64,000 nt of DNA from Ureibacillus thermophilus (GCF_004331915.1 NZ_CP036528.1:1316567-1380566), one strand, 5' to 3'; counted from the first letter of the stretch, positions 36,391 through 49,631 are shown. Notes: generated by a model not told the origin, from the sequence alone. Made by a program: numbers and translations.

Positions 36391-36423
36391 AATGAAGATA
36401 TATAGGCAAACGGGGGAAAGATT

Positions 36424-36903
36424 GTGTTTAAATACTACATTTTAGCACTTATCGTTATAGTGATGGACCAGCTTACAAAATGGGTGGTTGTAAGCAATAT
36501 GGAAATCGGAGAACGAATTTCTGTATGGGATCCTTGGTTCGGCATTTTAAGCCATCGGAACCGGGGAGCAGCATGGGGAATGCTTCAAGGACAAATGTGG
36601 ATTTTCTATCTTGTTACCATCGTTGTCGTGGCGGCAGTGATTTATTATTTCCAAAAAGAAGGGAAACACAAGCCGTTTTTAGGGGTAAGTTTAATGATTT
36701 TGTTAGGCGGCGCCATTGGCAACTTTATTGACCGCATCTTTCGTGGAGAAGTGGTAGATTTTATTGATGTATACATTCCAATTATCAATTATGATTTTCC
36801 GATTTTTAATGTGGCCGATGCTGCATTGACGATTTCTGTCATCATGCTCATACTAGCAATGTTGAAGGAAGATCAAAAAGAAAAGAAAAAGGTGAAATCA
36901 TGA
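36424..36903 (+). CDS. lspA: lipoprotein signal peptidase (signal peptidase II)
   Basis: Membrane aspartic protease that removes the signal peptide from diacylglyceryl-modified prolipoproteins. The 159-residue protein has four membrane helices and the family motifs MDQLTKW, GNFIDRIFRGEVVDFID (first catalytic Asp) and FNVADAALTIS (second catalytic Asp). Starts with GTG at 36424 behind GGGGGAAAG. Overlaps rluD by four bases (ATGA). Confidence 0.97.
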   Translation: MFKYYILALIVIVMDQLTKWVVVSNMEIGERISVWDPWFGILSHRNRGAAWGMLQGQMWIFYLVTIVVVAAVIYYFQKEGKHKPFLGVSLMILLGGAIGNFIDRIFRGEVVDFIDVYIPIINYDFPIFNVADAALTISVIMLILAMLKEDQKEKKKVKS

Positions 36904-37811
36904 CAGTAACAATCACGATTGAAGCAGAATATGCAGGAGAACGACTTGATAAAGCATTATCTACTATTCATGAGGATTGGTCGCGAACGCAAATCGCGGG
37001 CTGGATTGAAGAAGGGCTTGTCATGGTAAATGGCAAGGAAGTGAAGGCAAAATATAAAGTGAAAGAGGGGGATGTCGTTGAAATTGAAGTTCCAGAACCG
37101 GAAGAGCTTGAAGTCATCCCTGAAAATTTGGATTTAGATATCGTGTATGAAGATGAAGACGTTATTGTAGTGAATAAACCAAAGGGAATGGTGGTGCACC
37201 CTGCCCCTGGACATATGACTGGGACGCTCGTGAATGGACTGATGTATCATTGCAAAGATTTATCCGGCATCAATGGCGTGCTGCGTCCAGGAATTGTCCA
37301 TCGCATTGATAAAGATACTTCCGGTTTGTTGATGGTTGCCAAAAATGACATGGCTCATAATGGACTTGTGGAACAACTTGTGAATAAAACGGTGACGCGG
37401 AAGTATACGGCATTGGTTCACGGCCATATTCCTCATAATAAAGGGACGATTGATGCGCCAATTGGCCGTGATCCGAAAGACCGCCAAAAACAGGCCGTTG
37501 TTGATAATGGAAAAGAAGCGATTACTCATTTCCAAGTGTTGGAACGATTTGGTGGGAAATATACATTGCTGGAATGTAAGCTAGAAACAGGACGCACCCA
37601 TCAAATCCGCGTTCATATGAAATATATCGGATATCCATTAGTAGGGGATCCAAAATATGGTCCGAAGAAAACGATTGATTTTGGCGGCCAAGCATTGCAT
37701 GCTGGCGTATTAGGATTTATACATCCTAGAACGAAAGAATATTTGGAATTTGAAGTACCTTTGCCTGAAGATTTTATGAATTTACTTGAACAATTAAGAA
37801 AAGAATGTTGA
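36900..37811 (+). CDS. rluD: 23S rRNA pseudouridine synthase, RluD type
   Basis: Pseudouridine synthase of the RluA/RluD family (B. subtilis YlyB position). The 303-residue protein has an N-terminal S4 RNA-binding domain (about 14-75) and a catalytic domain with the signature GIVHRIDKDTSGLLMVAK, whose Asp in HRIDKDTSG is the nucleophile. The C-terminal part has LETGRTHQIRVHM and GDPKYG. The start overlaps the lspA stop. Its own stop codon lies within the -35 of the pyr promoter. Confidence 0.93.
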   Translation: MTVTITIEAEYAGERLDKALSTIHEDWSRTQIAGWIEEGLVMVNGKEVKAKYKVKEGDVVEIEVPEPEELEVIPENLDLDIVYEDEDVIVVNKPKGMVVHPAPGHMTGTLVNGLMYHCKDLSGINGVLRPGIVHRIDKDTSGLLMVAKNDMAHNGLVEQLVNKTVTRKYTALVHGHIPHNKGTIDAPIGRDPKDRQKQAVVDNGKEAITHFQVLERFGGKYTLLECKLETGRTHQIRVHMKYIGYPLVGDPKYGPKKTIDFGGQALHAGVLGFIHPRTKEYLEFEVPLPEDFMNLLEQLRKEC

Positions 37812-37836
37812 CTTAGAGAGTAAATAGTTCTATACT
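37808..37836 (+). promoter_or_regulatory. sigma-A promoter of the pyr operon
   Basis: TTGACT (37808-37813), 17-base spacer, TATACT (37831-37836). The -35 overlaps the end of rluD. Transcription would begin about 30 bases before the PyrR-binding stem. Confidence 0.9.
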
Positions 37837-37865
37837 TTACAACAGTAAAAATTAAATAGGGAATA

Positions 37866-38055
37866 CCTTTAATGGCAGTCCAGAGAGGCTGAAAAGGTAA
37901 AAGCGTGTTGGTGAAGAGAAGCTGATGCCCTATCCTTATTCTCTAGCTTTTCTAATAGGGGCATAGTATATCTTCATATGGACAGAATTATTATACCAAC
38001 ATAGTATTTTACTGTAATTTCAACCTCTTAAGCTGACGCTTAGGAGGTTTTTTTG
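37866..38055 (+). promoter_or_regulatory. PyrR-dependent attenuator, pyr operon leader
   Basis: The PyrR-binding anti-antiterminator is a stem-loop with CAGTCCAGAGAGGCTG at 37876-37891, matching the consensus ARUCCNGNGAGGYU exactly, within an outer stem CCTTT/AAAGG. It is followed about 130 bases later by a terminator with a 12-base stem AACCTCTTAAGC (38022-38033) / GCTTAGGAGGTT (38038-38049) and a T-run. UMP-loaded PyrR should favour termination before pyrR. Confidence 0.93.
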
Positions 38056-38072
38056 TGCAATCAAAATCATGA

Positions 38073-38639
<567 letters not shown>

Positions 38640-38661
38640 AAAGTGATTGCGGGGAAACAAT

Positions 38662-39996
38662 ATGTCAAATCAAGTAATCGATATTCATGAAAAACCGTCA
38701 GGCGGGCAGTTGATTACATTAAGTTTTCAACATATGTTCGCAATGTTTGGATCAACGATTTTAGTGCCACAGCTTGTTGGACTAAGTCCTGCGATTGCAC
38801 TGTTAACAAGTGGAATTGCAACCATCGTCTTCCTTTTAGTAACACAATTTAAAGTGCCCGCCTACTTAGGTTCATCTTTTGCTTTTATTACGCCGATGTT
38901 ATTAGTATCTGGCGGGTTGGATCCAGAGGGGGCTGCCGTAAATCCTGGAAATGCAATGATTGGCGCAATGGCAGTCGGACTTGTATACGCAATTGTTTCA
39001 TTATTAATTTACAAAAGCGGGTATAAGTGGATTATGAGATTATTGCCAGCTGTTGTGGTAGGGCCGGTCATCATGGTAATCGGACTTGGACTAGCTGGAA
39101 CAGCAGTAGATATGGCAATGAATATTTCTGTGGAACAAGTAAATCCAAATACAGGAGAAACTGAACTGGTTAAACAATATAGCGGTTGGCATTTTTCAGC
39201 AGCATTAGTGACATTGTTTGCAGCGATTATTTTCAACGTGTACTTTAAAAATATTTTAAGCGCGATGCCAATTTTGCTTGGATTAGTGGCAGGATACATT
39301 TACTCCGCAATCATCGGCATCGTTGATTTTACGAAAGTGAAAGAAGCATCATGGTTTGCTTTGCCAGACTTTTTAATCCCTGGTGTGCATTATGAGTTTC
39401 ATGTGACTACAAACATCTTGCTCGCAATGGTTCCAATCGTGATTGTAACGATTTCGGAACATATCGGACATCAATTGGTTTTAGGAAAAATCGTTGAACG
39501 AAATTACATTAAAGATCCAGGTTTGCACCGTTCAATCCTTGGGGACGGACTAGGAACATTTGTCAGTGCGTTAATCGGTGGTCCTCCAAAAACGACTTAC
39601 GGTGAAAATATCGGGGTATTAGGAATTACAAGAGTATATTCTGTGTACGTGATTATGGGTGCAGCATGCATCGCCATCTTGCTTTCATTCTTCGGTAAAG
39701 CGATGGCTTTAGTGCAAACAATTCCTACTTCAGTACTTGGAGGCATTTCCATTCTGCTATTCGGAATTATCGCTTCCAGCGGTCTTCGAATGATTGTGGA
39801 CAATAAAGTAGATTTTGGCAAAAACCGGAACATGGTTATAGCTTCAGTTATTTTAGTCGTTGGAATCGGCGGTGCAGCAATCCGCATTTCAGAGGCTTTT
39901 TCAATCGAAGGTATGGCACTTGCTGCAATTATTGGTGTAATTTTAAACTTAATCCTTCCTGGAAGGGATAAAAATGTAGAAGAGTTTGACGAATAA
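38662..39996 (+). CDS. pyrP: uracil permease
   Basis: Uracil-proton symporter of the nucleobase/ascorbate transporter (NCS2) family in the cytoplasmic membrane. The 444-residue protein has about 14 membrane helices and the motifs QHMFAMFGSTILVP, TISEHIGHQLVLGK and GPPKTTYGENIGVL. The ATG at 38662 gives the family start (MSNQVIDIHEKPS) behind GCGGGG; the frame is open five codons upstream. It follows pyrR by 22 bases with no attenuator between them. Confidence 0.96.
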   Translation: MSNQVIDIHEKPSGGQLITLSFQHMFAMFGSTILVPQLVGLSPAIALLTSGIATIVFLLVTQFKVPAYLGSSFAFITPMLLVSGGLDPEGAAVNPGNAMIGAMAVGLVYAIVSLLIYKSGYKWIMRLLPAVVVGPVIMVIGLGLAGTAVDMAMNISVEQVNPNTGETELVKQYSGWHFSAALVTLFAAIIFNVYFKNILSAMPILLGLVAGYIYSAIIGIVDFTKVKEASWFALPDFLIPGVHYEFHVTTNILLAMVPIVIVTISEHIGHQLVLGKIVERNYIKDPGLHRSILGDGLGTFVSALIGGPPKTTYGENIGVLGITRVYSVYVIMGAACIAILLSFFGKAMALVQTIPTSVLGGISILLFGIIASSGLRMIVDNKVDFGKNRNMVIASVILVVGIGGAAIRISEAFSIEGMALAAIIGVILNLILPGRDKNVEEFDE

Positions 39997-40018
39997 ACAA
40001 TTTAATCATCCTTTAAGA

Positions 40019-40112
40019 TTTGTCCAGTGAGGCAAAAAAGGAGACGAATGGCAAGCGCATACTGCATACTTGTCATCCCTCCTAAGCCTTTTAAATAGTG
40101 ATAGGAGGAAAT
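40019..40112 (+). promoter_or_regulatory. PyrR-type RNA element with Shine-Dalgarno-sequestering hairpin before pyrB
   Basis: A PyrR-type stem TTTG-TCCAGTGAGG-CAAA occupies 40019-40036 and keeps the UCCNGNGAGG core. Instead of a terminator, CCTCCTA (40078-40084) is perfectly complementary to TAGGAGG (40102-40108), the pyrB ribosome site. A competing pairing exists: AGGC and AAGGAG at 40030-40043, overlapping the 3' half of the PyrR stem, can pair with CTCCTAAGCCT at 40079-40089 and free the ribosome site. This predicts PyrR-controlled translation of pyrB. Confidence 0.65.
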
Positions 40113-40116
40113 TGAC

Positions 40117-40986
40117 ATGAAAAATTTGCTTTCAATGGAATATTTAACAAATGATGAGATAATGTCGATTATCGAGCGTGCTAGGGAATTTGAACAAGGG
40201 GCTGAACCGAAGTTGGACCGCTCCCATTATGTGGCCAATTTATTCTTTGAACCCAGCACTCGAACAAAAACGAGTTTCGAAATGGCGGAACGGAAAATCG
40301 GTTGTACAGTGATTCCTTTTGAAGCGGGATTTTCTAGCATGTTAAAAGGGGAAACATTGTACGATACGGTGAAAACTTTAGAAATGATTGGCCTCGATGC
40401 AGTGGTCATTCGGGCGAAAGAGGATGAATATTATCGCGAACTGCTTGAAGGAATTAATGTCTCTGTCATCAATGCAGGCGATGGAACAGGCCAGCATCCT
40501 TCCCAAAGTTTGCTGGATTTATACACGATTTATAAAGAATTCGAACGATTTGATGGACTGACGGTGACGATAGTTGGGGATATTGCCCATAGCCGCGTGG
40601 CAAAATCCGATGCCATTGCATTACGGAGGCTTGGTGTGAATGTCAATTTCCTTTGTCCTCCAGAGTGGGCTGGCAATTTTGAGGCGCAGTATTCTTGGGA
40701 TGGGATTCTTGAAGAAAGTGATGTCATTATGCTGCTCCGCATTCAACATGAACGACATGATGTGCCGTTTTCAAAAGAACTTTATCATCAACAATATGGA
40801 TTAACGGTTGAACGTGAAAAACAAATGAAAGAACATGCTATCATCATGCATCCTGCACCGGTGAACCGAGATGTGGAGATTGCTTCAGAATTAGTGGAAT
40901 GCAAGCGTTCAAGAATTTTCCATCAAATACACAATGGCGTATTTGTTCGAATGGCAATTCTGGAAACAATATTGAAGGAGAGATAA
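40117..40986 (+). CDS. pyrB: aspartate carbamoyltransferase catalytic subunit
   Basis: Second step of UMP synthesis: carbamoyl phosphate plus aspartate to carbamoyl aspartate. The 289-residue protein has the carbamoyl-phosphate motif [13 protein letters not shown], the loop [19 protein letters not shown], and the aspartate domain with [11 protein letters not shown] and MHPAPVNRD. No pyrI regulatory subunit is present, as usual in Bacillales. ATG at 40117 follows GGAGGAAATTG, whose ribosome site can be hidden by a hairpin. Confidence 0.98.
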   Translation: MKNLLSMEYLTNDEIMSIIERAREFEQGAEPKLDRSHYVANLFFEPSTRTKTSFEMAERKIGCTVIPFEAGFSSMLKGETLYDTVKTLEMIGLDAVVIRAKEDEYYRELLEGINVSVINAGDGTGQHPSQSLLDLYTIYKEFERFDGLTVTIVGDIAHSRVAKSDAIALRRLGVNVNFLCPPEWAGNFEAQYSWDGILEESDVIMLLRIQHERHDVPFSKELYHQQYGLTVEREKQMKEHAIIMHPAPVNRDVEIASELVECKRSRIFHQIHNGVFVRMAILETILKER

Positions 40987-40988
40987 CA

Positions 40989-42263
40989 GTGGCAACATTT
41001 ATCGAAAATATCAAAATGTTAAATGAACAAGGGAAATTGATTGAAACAACAATTACCATTGACGGTGGAAAAATTGCTGTCATCGGTGGATCCAAGCCAG
41101 AAGGAGCACAAGTGATTGATGGAAAAGGTAATTTCGTATCCCCAGGGTTTGTAGATGTGCATGTTCATTTACGGGAGCCGGGATTTGAGCATAAAGAAAC
41201 GATTGCCACAGGAACTCGCTCTGCGGCAAGAGGCGGATTTACAACAATTTGTGCGATGCCAAATACAAAACCTGTACCAGACTCTGTGAAAAACCTTGAA
41301 TATGTGAAAGGATTAATTCAAAAAAGCGCTGTTGTCCGAGTACTTCCTTATGGTTCCCTTACAATGGATGAAAAAGGAGAAAAGCGCACTAATATCGCAG
41401 AACTAAAAGCCCATGGTGCCGTTGCTTTTTCAGATGATGGGGTGGGTGTCCAACTGGCCTCAACTATGTACGAGCAAATGCTGGATGCGGCAAAGGTTGG
41501 CGCAGTCGTTGTTGCACACTGTGAAGATAATTCTTTAATTTACGGCGGCGTCATGCACGAAGGAAAACGCAATAAAGAACTTGGGCTTCCAGGCATTCCA
41601 AGCATTTGTGAATCGGTGCAAATCGCGCGGGACGTTTTGCTTGCCGAAGCTGCCGGTGCAAGATATCATGTATGCCATGTTTCCACGAAAGAATCCGTCC
41701 GTACGGTAAGGGATGCGAAAAAAGCAGGGATTCGCGTGACGGCTGAAGTTTGCCCACACCATTTGCTGCTTGAAGAAATGGATATTCCAAGCGATGATGC
41801 CAACTGGAAAATGAATCCGCCGTTGCGCTCATCAGAAGATCAAAAAGCATTAATCGAGGGATTGCTGGATGGCACAATTGATTGCATCGCCACAGACCAC
41901 GCACCACATACCCAGGAAGAAAAATGCTGCGGCATGGTGGGTGCGCCGTTCGGAATTGTCGGTTTTGAGACAGCTTTTCCTCTTCTCTTTACAAAATTTG
42001 TCGAAACTGGCATCTTTACTTTAAAGCAATTAGTGGATTGGATGACGATCAAGCCGGCTGAAATCTTCAATCTTCCATATGGAAAAATTGAGGTAGGAGC
42101 TTCTGCGGATTTGACAATCATTGATTTTAATAAAGAAAAAACAATTGATGCCAATGAATTTTATTCAAAAGGCCGCAATACACCATTCAATGGCTGGAAG
42201 GCAAAAGGCTGGCCGATTATGACAATCTTTGAAGGAAATGTGGTTTATAAGGAGGAAGAATGA
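40989..42263 (+). CDS. pyrC: dihydroorotase
   Basis: Zinc-dependent cyclisation of carbamoyl aspartate to dihydroorotate. The 424-residue protein is a type I dihydroorotase of the amidohydrolase superfamily with the metal motifs [31 protein letters not shown] and [10 protein letters not shown]. The GTG at 40989 (reading [11 protein letters not shown]) is preferred, behind AAGGAGAG; an upstream frame running into pyrB is not homologous. Its end overlaps the carA start. Confidence 0.97.
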   Translation: MATFIENIKMLNEQGKLIETTITIDGGKIAVIGGSKPEGAQVIDGKGNFVSPGFVDVHVHLREPGFEHKETIATGTRSAARGGFTTICAMPNTKPVPDSVKNLEYVKGLIQKSAVVRVLPYGSLTMDEKGEKRTNIAELKAHGAVAFSDDGVGVQLASTMYEQMLDAAKVGAVVVAHCEDNSLIYGGVMHEGKRNKELGLPGIPSICESVQIARDVLLAEAAGARYHVCHVSTKESVRTVRDAKKAGIRVTAEVCPHHLLLEEMDIPSDDANWKMNPPLRSSEDQKALIEGLLDGTIDCIATDHAPHTQEEKCCGMVGAPFGIVGFETAFPLLFTKFVETGIFTLKQLVDWMTIKPAEIFNLPYGKIEVGASADLTIIDFNKEKTIDANEFYSKGRNTPFNGWKAKGWPIMTIFEGNVVYKEEE

Positions 42264-43360
42264 TGAAAAAGCGTCTCTTAATTTTAGAAGATGGGACAGT
42301 ATTTGAAGGAGCAGCGTTTGGAAGTGATCGAGCTAGTCAAGGAGAGGTTGTATTTACAACAGGGATGACTGGCTATGAAGAAACGCTTACAGACCCTTCT
42401 TTTTACGGTCAAATTGTAACATTCACTTATCCGCTTATCGGCAACTATGGAATTAACAGCGATGATTTTGAATCCATCGCTCCTGTTGTCCGCGGTGTGG
42501 TTGTGAGAGAATTAACGAAAATTCCTTCCAATTTCCGCTCAGAAATGACATTGGATGAATATTTAAAAAGTCATGATATTCCTGCAATTGAAGGAATCGA
42601 TACACGGAAATTAACTCGCATCATCCGTTCAAAAGGTGCTGTACGTGCCATGTTGACTCAAGCGGACGAGGAAGTAAACATAGTTGAAATTGTGAAACGA
42701 TTAAATGAAACGCCATATTTAAAAAATCATGTACGAGAAGTTTCTTCCAAAATGCCATTTCCAAGTCCGGGCAGAGGAAAACGGGTTGTTCTTATGGATT
42801 TTGGAATGAAAAAAGGCATTTTGCGGGAGTTAAATAATCGCCATTGCGATGTGCTTGTAGTTCCTTATAATACACCAGCTGAGAAAATTTTAAGCTTCCG
42901 TCCAGAAGGAATTTTATTGTCCAATGGACCAGGAAACCCTGCCGATGTGACAGAAGGTATTGAAACAATTAAACAATTAATCGGGAAAGTCCCAATGTTT
43001 GGCATTTGTTTAGGACATCAAATCATTGCGCTTGCTTGCGGTGCAAAAAGTTTTAAATTGCCTTTCGGACATCGAGGCGCCAACCATCCGGTGAAAAATC
43101 TTCAAACAGGCATCGTTGAAATAACTTCACAAAACCACGGCTATGCCATCGATGCAAACTCATTAGAAGGTACGGATTTAGAAATTACCCATGTTTCATT
43201 AAATGATGGTACAATTGAAGGATTAAAACATAAAAAATATCCAGTATTTTCTGTACAATTCCATCCGGAAGCATCACCAGGTCCGGAAGATTCAAACTAT
43301 TTATTTGATGAATTCATTAAATTAATGGAACAAGCAGGGGAGGAAAAACAACATGCCTAA
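42260..43360 (+). CDS. carA: carbamoyl-phosphate synthase small subunit (pyrimidine-specific)
   Basis: Glutaminase subunit that feeds ammonia to CarB. The 366-residue protein has the N-terminal CPSase small-chain domain ([26 protein letters not shown]) and a class I glutamine amidotransferase domain with the nucleophile Cys in [10 protein letters not shown] and the His/Glu pair in [13 protein letters not shown]. The start is ATG 42260 or 42263, overlapping the pyrC stop; the carB start overlaps its end by eight bases. Its place in the pyr operon marks it as the pyrimidine-regulated (pyrAA) copy. Confidence 0.97.
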   Translation: MMKKRLLILEDGTVFEGAAFGSDRASQGEVVFTTGMTGYEETLTDPSFYGQIVTFTYPLIGNYGINSDDFESIAPVVRGVVVRELTKIPSNFRSEMTLDEYLKSHDIPAIEGIDTRKLTRIIRSKGAVRAMLTQADEEVNIVEIVKRLNETPYLKNHVREVSSKMPFPSPGRGKRVVLMDFGMKKGILRELNNRHCDVLVVPYNTPAEKILSFRPEGILLSNGPGNPADVTEGIETIKQLIGKVPMFGICLGHQIIALACGAKSFKLPFGHRGANHPVKNLQTGIVEITSQNHGYAIDANSLEGTDLEITHVSLNDGTIEGLKHKKYPVFSVQFHPEASPGPEDSNYLFDEFIKLMEQAGEEKQHA

Positions 43361-46300
43361 ACGTACTGATATCGAAAGCATTTTAGTGATTGGTTCAGGT
43401 CCAATCGTCATTGGACAAGCAGCAGAGTTCGACTATGCCGGCACGCAAGCTTGTCTTGCTTTAAAAGAAGAAGGATATAAAGTAATTCTTATAAACTCAA
43501 ACCCTGCAACGATTATGACAGATACTCAAATTGCAGACAAAGTTTATATAGAGCCAATTACTTTAGAATTTGTTTCCCGAATTTTAAGAAAAGAAAGACC
43601 AGACGCAATATTACCAACTCTCGGCGGACAAACTGGATTAAATATGGCCATTGAGCTTCAAAAATCCGGCATTTTAGATGAATTAGGAATTGAAATTTTA
43701 GGAACAAAATTGGAAGCTATCCATAAAGCGGAAGACCGTGAAATGTTCCGCCAATTAATGTATGAATTGGGTGCTCCTGTTCCGGAATCCGATATTGTGC
43801 ACAGTGTGGCAGAAGCAAAAGCCTTTGTTGAAAAAATCGGCTATCCAGTGATTGTTCGACCAGCCTTTACTTTAGGGGGTACTGGAGGCGGAATTTGCAA
43901 CAATGAACAAGAGTTGGAAGAAATCGTGTCAAGCGGTTTGAAATACAGCCCAGTAAAACAATGTCTACTTGAAAAATCCATTGCCGGCTATAAAGAAATT
44001 GAATTTGAGGTAATGCGCGACTCAAAAAACAATGCGATTGTTGTATGTAGCATGGAAAACGTGGACCCTGTCGGCATCCATACTGGGGATTCCATCGTTG
44101 TTGCGCCTGTCCAAACATTAACAGATCGGGAATATCAAATGCTGCGCAAGATCTCATTAGATATAATCCGCGCATTAAAAATCGAAGGTGGATGCAACGT
44201 TCAATTAGCCCTTGATCCAAACAGCTTCAACTACTATGTGATTGAAGTGAACCCGCGGGTATCCCGTTCATCTGCTTTAGCATCCAAAGCAACAGGTTAC
44301 CCAATTGCAAAAATTGCGGCAAAAATTGCGGTTGGTTTAACGTTGGATGAAATTAAAAATCCTGTTACAGGTACTACATATGCAGACTTCGAACCTGCTA
44401 TCGACTATGTAGTGGCAAAAATCCCGCGCTGGCCATTTGATAAATTTGAATCAGCCAAACGGAATTTAGGTACGCAAATGAAAGCGACAGGGGAAGTAAT
44501 GGCTTTAGGACGCACGTTTGAAGAAGCCATTTTAAAAGCGGTGCGCTCCCTTGAAACAGGCCACATTCATATTGATTTAAAACATGCGGATGAACATGAT
44601 GACAACTGGGTGGAAAAACGCATCAAAAAAGCGGGAGATGAACGATTATTCTTCATCGCTGAAGCCATGCGCCGAGGCATTTCGCCTGAACAAATCCACG
44701 AATGGTCGCGAATTGATTTATTCTTCTTGTACAAACTGAAAAATATTATCGAAATGGAATCTGAATTGCAAGAAAATAAAATGGATTTAGAAGTTTTAAG
44801 AAAAGCGAAACGCATGGGCTTTGCGGACAAGAAAATTGCTGAGCTTTGGGGTATGGACGCAAGAGAAATTTACGAATTGAGAAAAGCAAACGGCATCGTT
44901 CCAGTTTATAAAATGGTTGACACTTGCGCTGCAGAGTTTGAATCAGCAACGCCTTATTATTACGGCACGTATGAAGAAGAAAATGAATCCATCGTGAGTG
45001 AAAAACCTTCTGTCATTGTGCTTGGTTCCGGTCCAATCCGAATTGGACAAGGCATCGAGTTCGACTATGCTACAGTGCACTCTGTTTGGGCAATTCAAGA
45101 AGCAGGTTATGAGGCGATCATTATCAACTCCAACCCTGAAACGGTTTCAACAGACTTCTCGATTTCGGACAAACTTTACTTCGAACCGTTAACAATCGAA
45201 GACGTTATGAACATTATCGATTTAGAAAAACCGGTTGGCGTAGTCGTACAATTTGGTGGACAAACTGCCATTAACTTAGCGGATAAATTGGCTGCCCATG
45301 GCGTAAAAATCTTAGGTACATCCTTAGAAAACATCGACCGTGCAGAAAACCGCGATTTATTTGAACAAGCATTAAAAGAATTAGAAATTCCACAGCCTGA
45401 AGGGGATACGGCGGTTTCATTGGATGAAGCATTAACGATTGCGAAAAGAATCGGCTTCCCAGTATTAGTTCGTCCTTCTTACGTACTTGGCGGCCGTGCA
45501 ATGGAAATTGTTTATAACGAAGATGAATTGAAACATTATATGGAAAATGCGGTAGAAGCTTCACCAGACCATCCAGTATTAATTGACCGCTACTTAACAG
45601 GTAAAGAAGTGGAAGTGGATGCCATTTCCGATGGCGAAAATGTGCTCATCCCTGGAATTATGGAACATATTGAACGCGCAGGGGTGCACTCCGGAGACTC
45701 CATTTCCGTATATCCGCCTCAAAGCTTAACAAAAGAACAAATCGATACGATTGTGGATTACACAACACGTTTAGCAAGAGGGTTAAATATTGTGGGATTA
45801 ATGAACATTCAATACGTCATTTCCGGCGGCAATGTATATGTCATTGAGGTTAACCCACGTGCATCTAGAACAGTGCCATTTTTAAGCAAAATCACAAACA
45901 TTCCAATGGCCAACGTTGCAACGAAAGTCATTTTAGGCAAATCTATTGTGGATCAATGTTATGAAACTGGCCTTGTGGAACCGAAAAAAGGTGTATATGT
46001 AAAAGTGCCGGTATTCAGCTTTGCAAAACTTCGCCGCGTAGACATCACCCTTGGACCTGAAATGAAATCAACAGGGGAAGTTATGGGTAAAGATGAAACA
46101 TTAGAAAAAGCATTGTATAAAGGTTTAGTTGCTTCTGGTATGAAAATTCAGCCATATGGAACAGTGCTCTTTACGGTGGCAGATAAAGATAAAGAAGAAG
46201 CAGTAAGCCTTGCGAAACGTTTCCAAGCTGTCGGCTACCGCATTATGGCGACAGAAGGAACAGCGAAAAAATTTGAAGAGGCTGGCATCCGTACAGAAGT

Positions 46301-46546
46301 TGTCGAAAAAATTGGCGGCAAAGGCAAAACATTAGTGGATGTTATCCAAAACGGCGAAGCGCAAGTGGTCATCAATACATTAACAAAAGGAAAACGGCCT
46401 GCCCGCGACGGTTTCCGCATTCGTCGTGAAGCGGTTGAAAACGGCATTCCTTGCTTGACTTCATTGGATACAGCGAACGCGTTAATTACAGTGATTGAAT
46501 CCATGACTTTTGCTATTCAAGAAATGCCGAAATCGGAGGTATATGC

Positions 46547-46550
<4 letters not shown>
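43353..46550 (+). CDS. carB: carbamoyl-phosphate synthase large subunit (pyrimidine-specific)
   Basis: Makes carbamoyl phosphate from bicarbonate, ammonia and two ATP. The 1065-residue protein contains two homologous ATP-grasp halves; each starts with a GSGPIxIGQ..EFDYA motif (about residues 13 and 560) and the first has [12 protein letters not shown], the second [11 protein letters not shown]. The C-terminal MGS-like domain (about 930-1065) is the allosteric region. Length is normal for the Bacillales pyrAB type. ATG at 43353 follows AGGGGAGG, with overlaps to both neighbours. Confidence 0.98.
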
Positions 46551-48227
<1,677 letters not shown>

Positions 48228-48228
<1 letters not shown>

Positions 48229-48926
48229 TGAATAAACCGATTATTGCTTTAGATTTTCCAGGGGAACAAGAGGTTTTCCAATTTTTGAACCATTTTGAAG
48301 AGAAGTTGTTTGTTAAAGTGGGCATGGAGCTGTTTTATCAAGAAGGTCCAGATATCGTTCGAAAAATTAAGGATTTAGGACATGACATTTTTCTCGATTT
48401 AAAATTACACGATATTCCGAATACGGTGAAATCCGCTATGAAGGGGCTAGCTCGGTTGGGCGTGGATTTAGTCAATGTCCATGCAGCTGGCGGCAAGCAA
48501 ATGATGGAAGCAGCTCTTGAAGGGTTAGAGGCAGGAAGTGTTGGGAAAAGACCGTTGCTCATTGCAGTAACCCAGTTGACTTCTACTACGGAAGAACAAA
48601 TGCAAAAAGAGCAAAAAATTCCTTTAACATTGTTGGAGTCGGTGCTGCATTATGCCCAGCTGACAAAAGAAGCCGGTTTGGATGGCGTCGTTTGTTCGGT
48701 TCATGAGGCAAAGCAGATTGCGGAACGTTGCGGGGAAGCATTCCTTCGTGTAACGCCAGGGATTAGACTTTTAGGCGGAGATGCCCATGACCAAAAACGG
48801 GTGGCAACCCCTGATTTTGCCCGGGAAAACGGTTCATCTTACATCGTAGTTGGACGGGCAGTGACGAAAGCGGAAAATGTAGTAGAGGCTTATCAAGAAG
48901 TATGTCGACTTTGGGAGGGAAAATAA
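48228..48926 (+). CDS. pyrF: orotidine 5'-phosphate decarboxylase
   Basis: Final step: OMP to UMP. The 232-residue TIM-barrel protein has the catalytic Asp-Lys-Asp array in [15 protein letters not shown], substrate-binding [10 protein letters not shown], and the phosphate loop [23 protein letters not shown] at 48228 follows AAGGAGTCACC. Its TAA stop overlaps the pyrE ATG (TAATG). Confidence 0.98.
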
Positions 48927-49558
48927 TGGCGATCGAAAAAGAAATTGCCCATATCATGTTAAAAGTGGGGGCTGTCGAATTGAACCCGACGGATTTATTC
49001 ACATGGGCAAGTGGAATTAAATCCCCAATCTATTGCGATACACGGCTTACAATTTCGTATCCAGAAGCAAGAAAACAAATTGCAAATGGATTGGCAGAGA
49101 AAATCAAAGAACATTTCCCTGAAACGGAAGTGGTTGCAGGAACAGCCACAGCCGGCATACCCCATGCGGCATGGGTGAGCGACCTGTTGCAGCTGCCGAT
49201 GGTGTACGTGCGTTCCAAACCAAAAGATCATGGCCGCGGCAATCAAATCGAAGGAAAAATTGAGCCGGGGCAAAAAGTGGTTGTGGTGGAAGATATCATT
49301 TCCACTGGCGGTTCATCCTTGACTGCGGTTGAAGCGCTGAGAGAAGCAGGTTGCGAAGTGGTTGGGGTTGTATGTGTTTATACATACAATTTGCCAAAAG
49401 CGGAAGAGACATTTGAAAAAGCCGGTGTGAAATATGTAAGCCTAACAAACTTCGATTATTTGATTGAAGCCGCAAAGGAAACCGGCGCAATCAAATCGGA
49501 AGATATCCCGTTCCTAAAAAATTGGCATGAAGATTTGAAAGCGGGCAGATTAAAATAA
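48926..49558 (+). CDS. pyrE: orotate phosphoribosyltransferase
   Basis: Adds ribose phosphate from PRPP to orotate to make OMP. The 210-residue protein has the PRPP-binding motif [15 protein letters not shown] and [12 protein letters not shown]. The ATG at 48926 ([12 protein letters not shown]) follows GGGAGGG inside pyrF; an upstream frame start at 48902 adds eight non-homologous residues. Last gene of the operon. The order F then E matches B. subtilis. Confidence 0.98.
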   Translation: MAIEKEIAHIMLKVGAVELNPTDLFTWASGIKSPIYCDTRLTISYPEARKQIANGLAEKIKEHFPETEVVAGTATAGIPHAAWVSDLLQLPMVYVRSKPKDHGRGNQIEGKIEPGQKVVVVEDIISTGGSSLTAVEALREAGCEVVGVVCVYTYNLPKAEETFEKAGVKYVSLTNFDYLIEAAKETGAIKSEDIPFLKNWHEDLKAGRLK

Positions 49559-49568
49559 AAATAAAAAG

Positions 49569-49605
49569 ACTCCTGATTCACCGAAGAAATCAGGAGTTTT
49601 TTTTG
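49569..49605 (+). terminator. terminator of the pyr operon
   Basis: Stem ACTCCTGATT (49569-49578) / AATCAGGAGT (49588-49597) followed by eight T. It may also act weakly for the convergent rqcH through the A-rich left flank. Confidence 0.94.
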
Positions 49606-49631
49606 TTATAACAACCCAGGGAACAGAGATG

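Noticed and set aside
36152-36409. 85-codon reverse ORF and overlapping 61- and 70-codon forward ORFs in the ileS-lspA gap
   Set aside because: They are produced by the 21-bp repeat, overlap each other on both strands and partly the ileS terminator, and lack ribosome sites.
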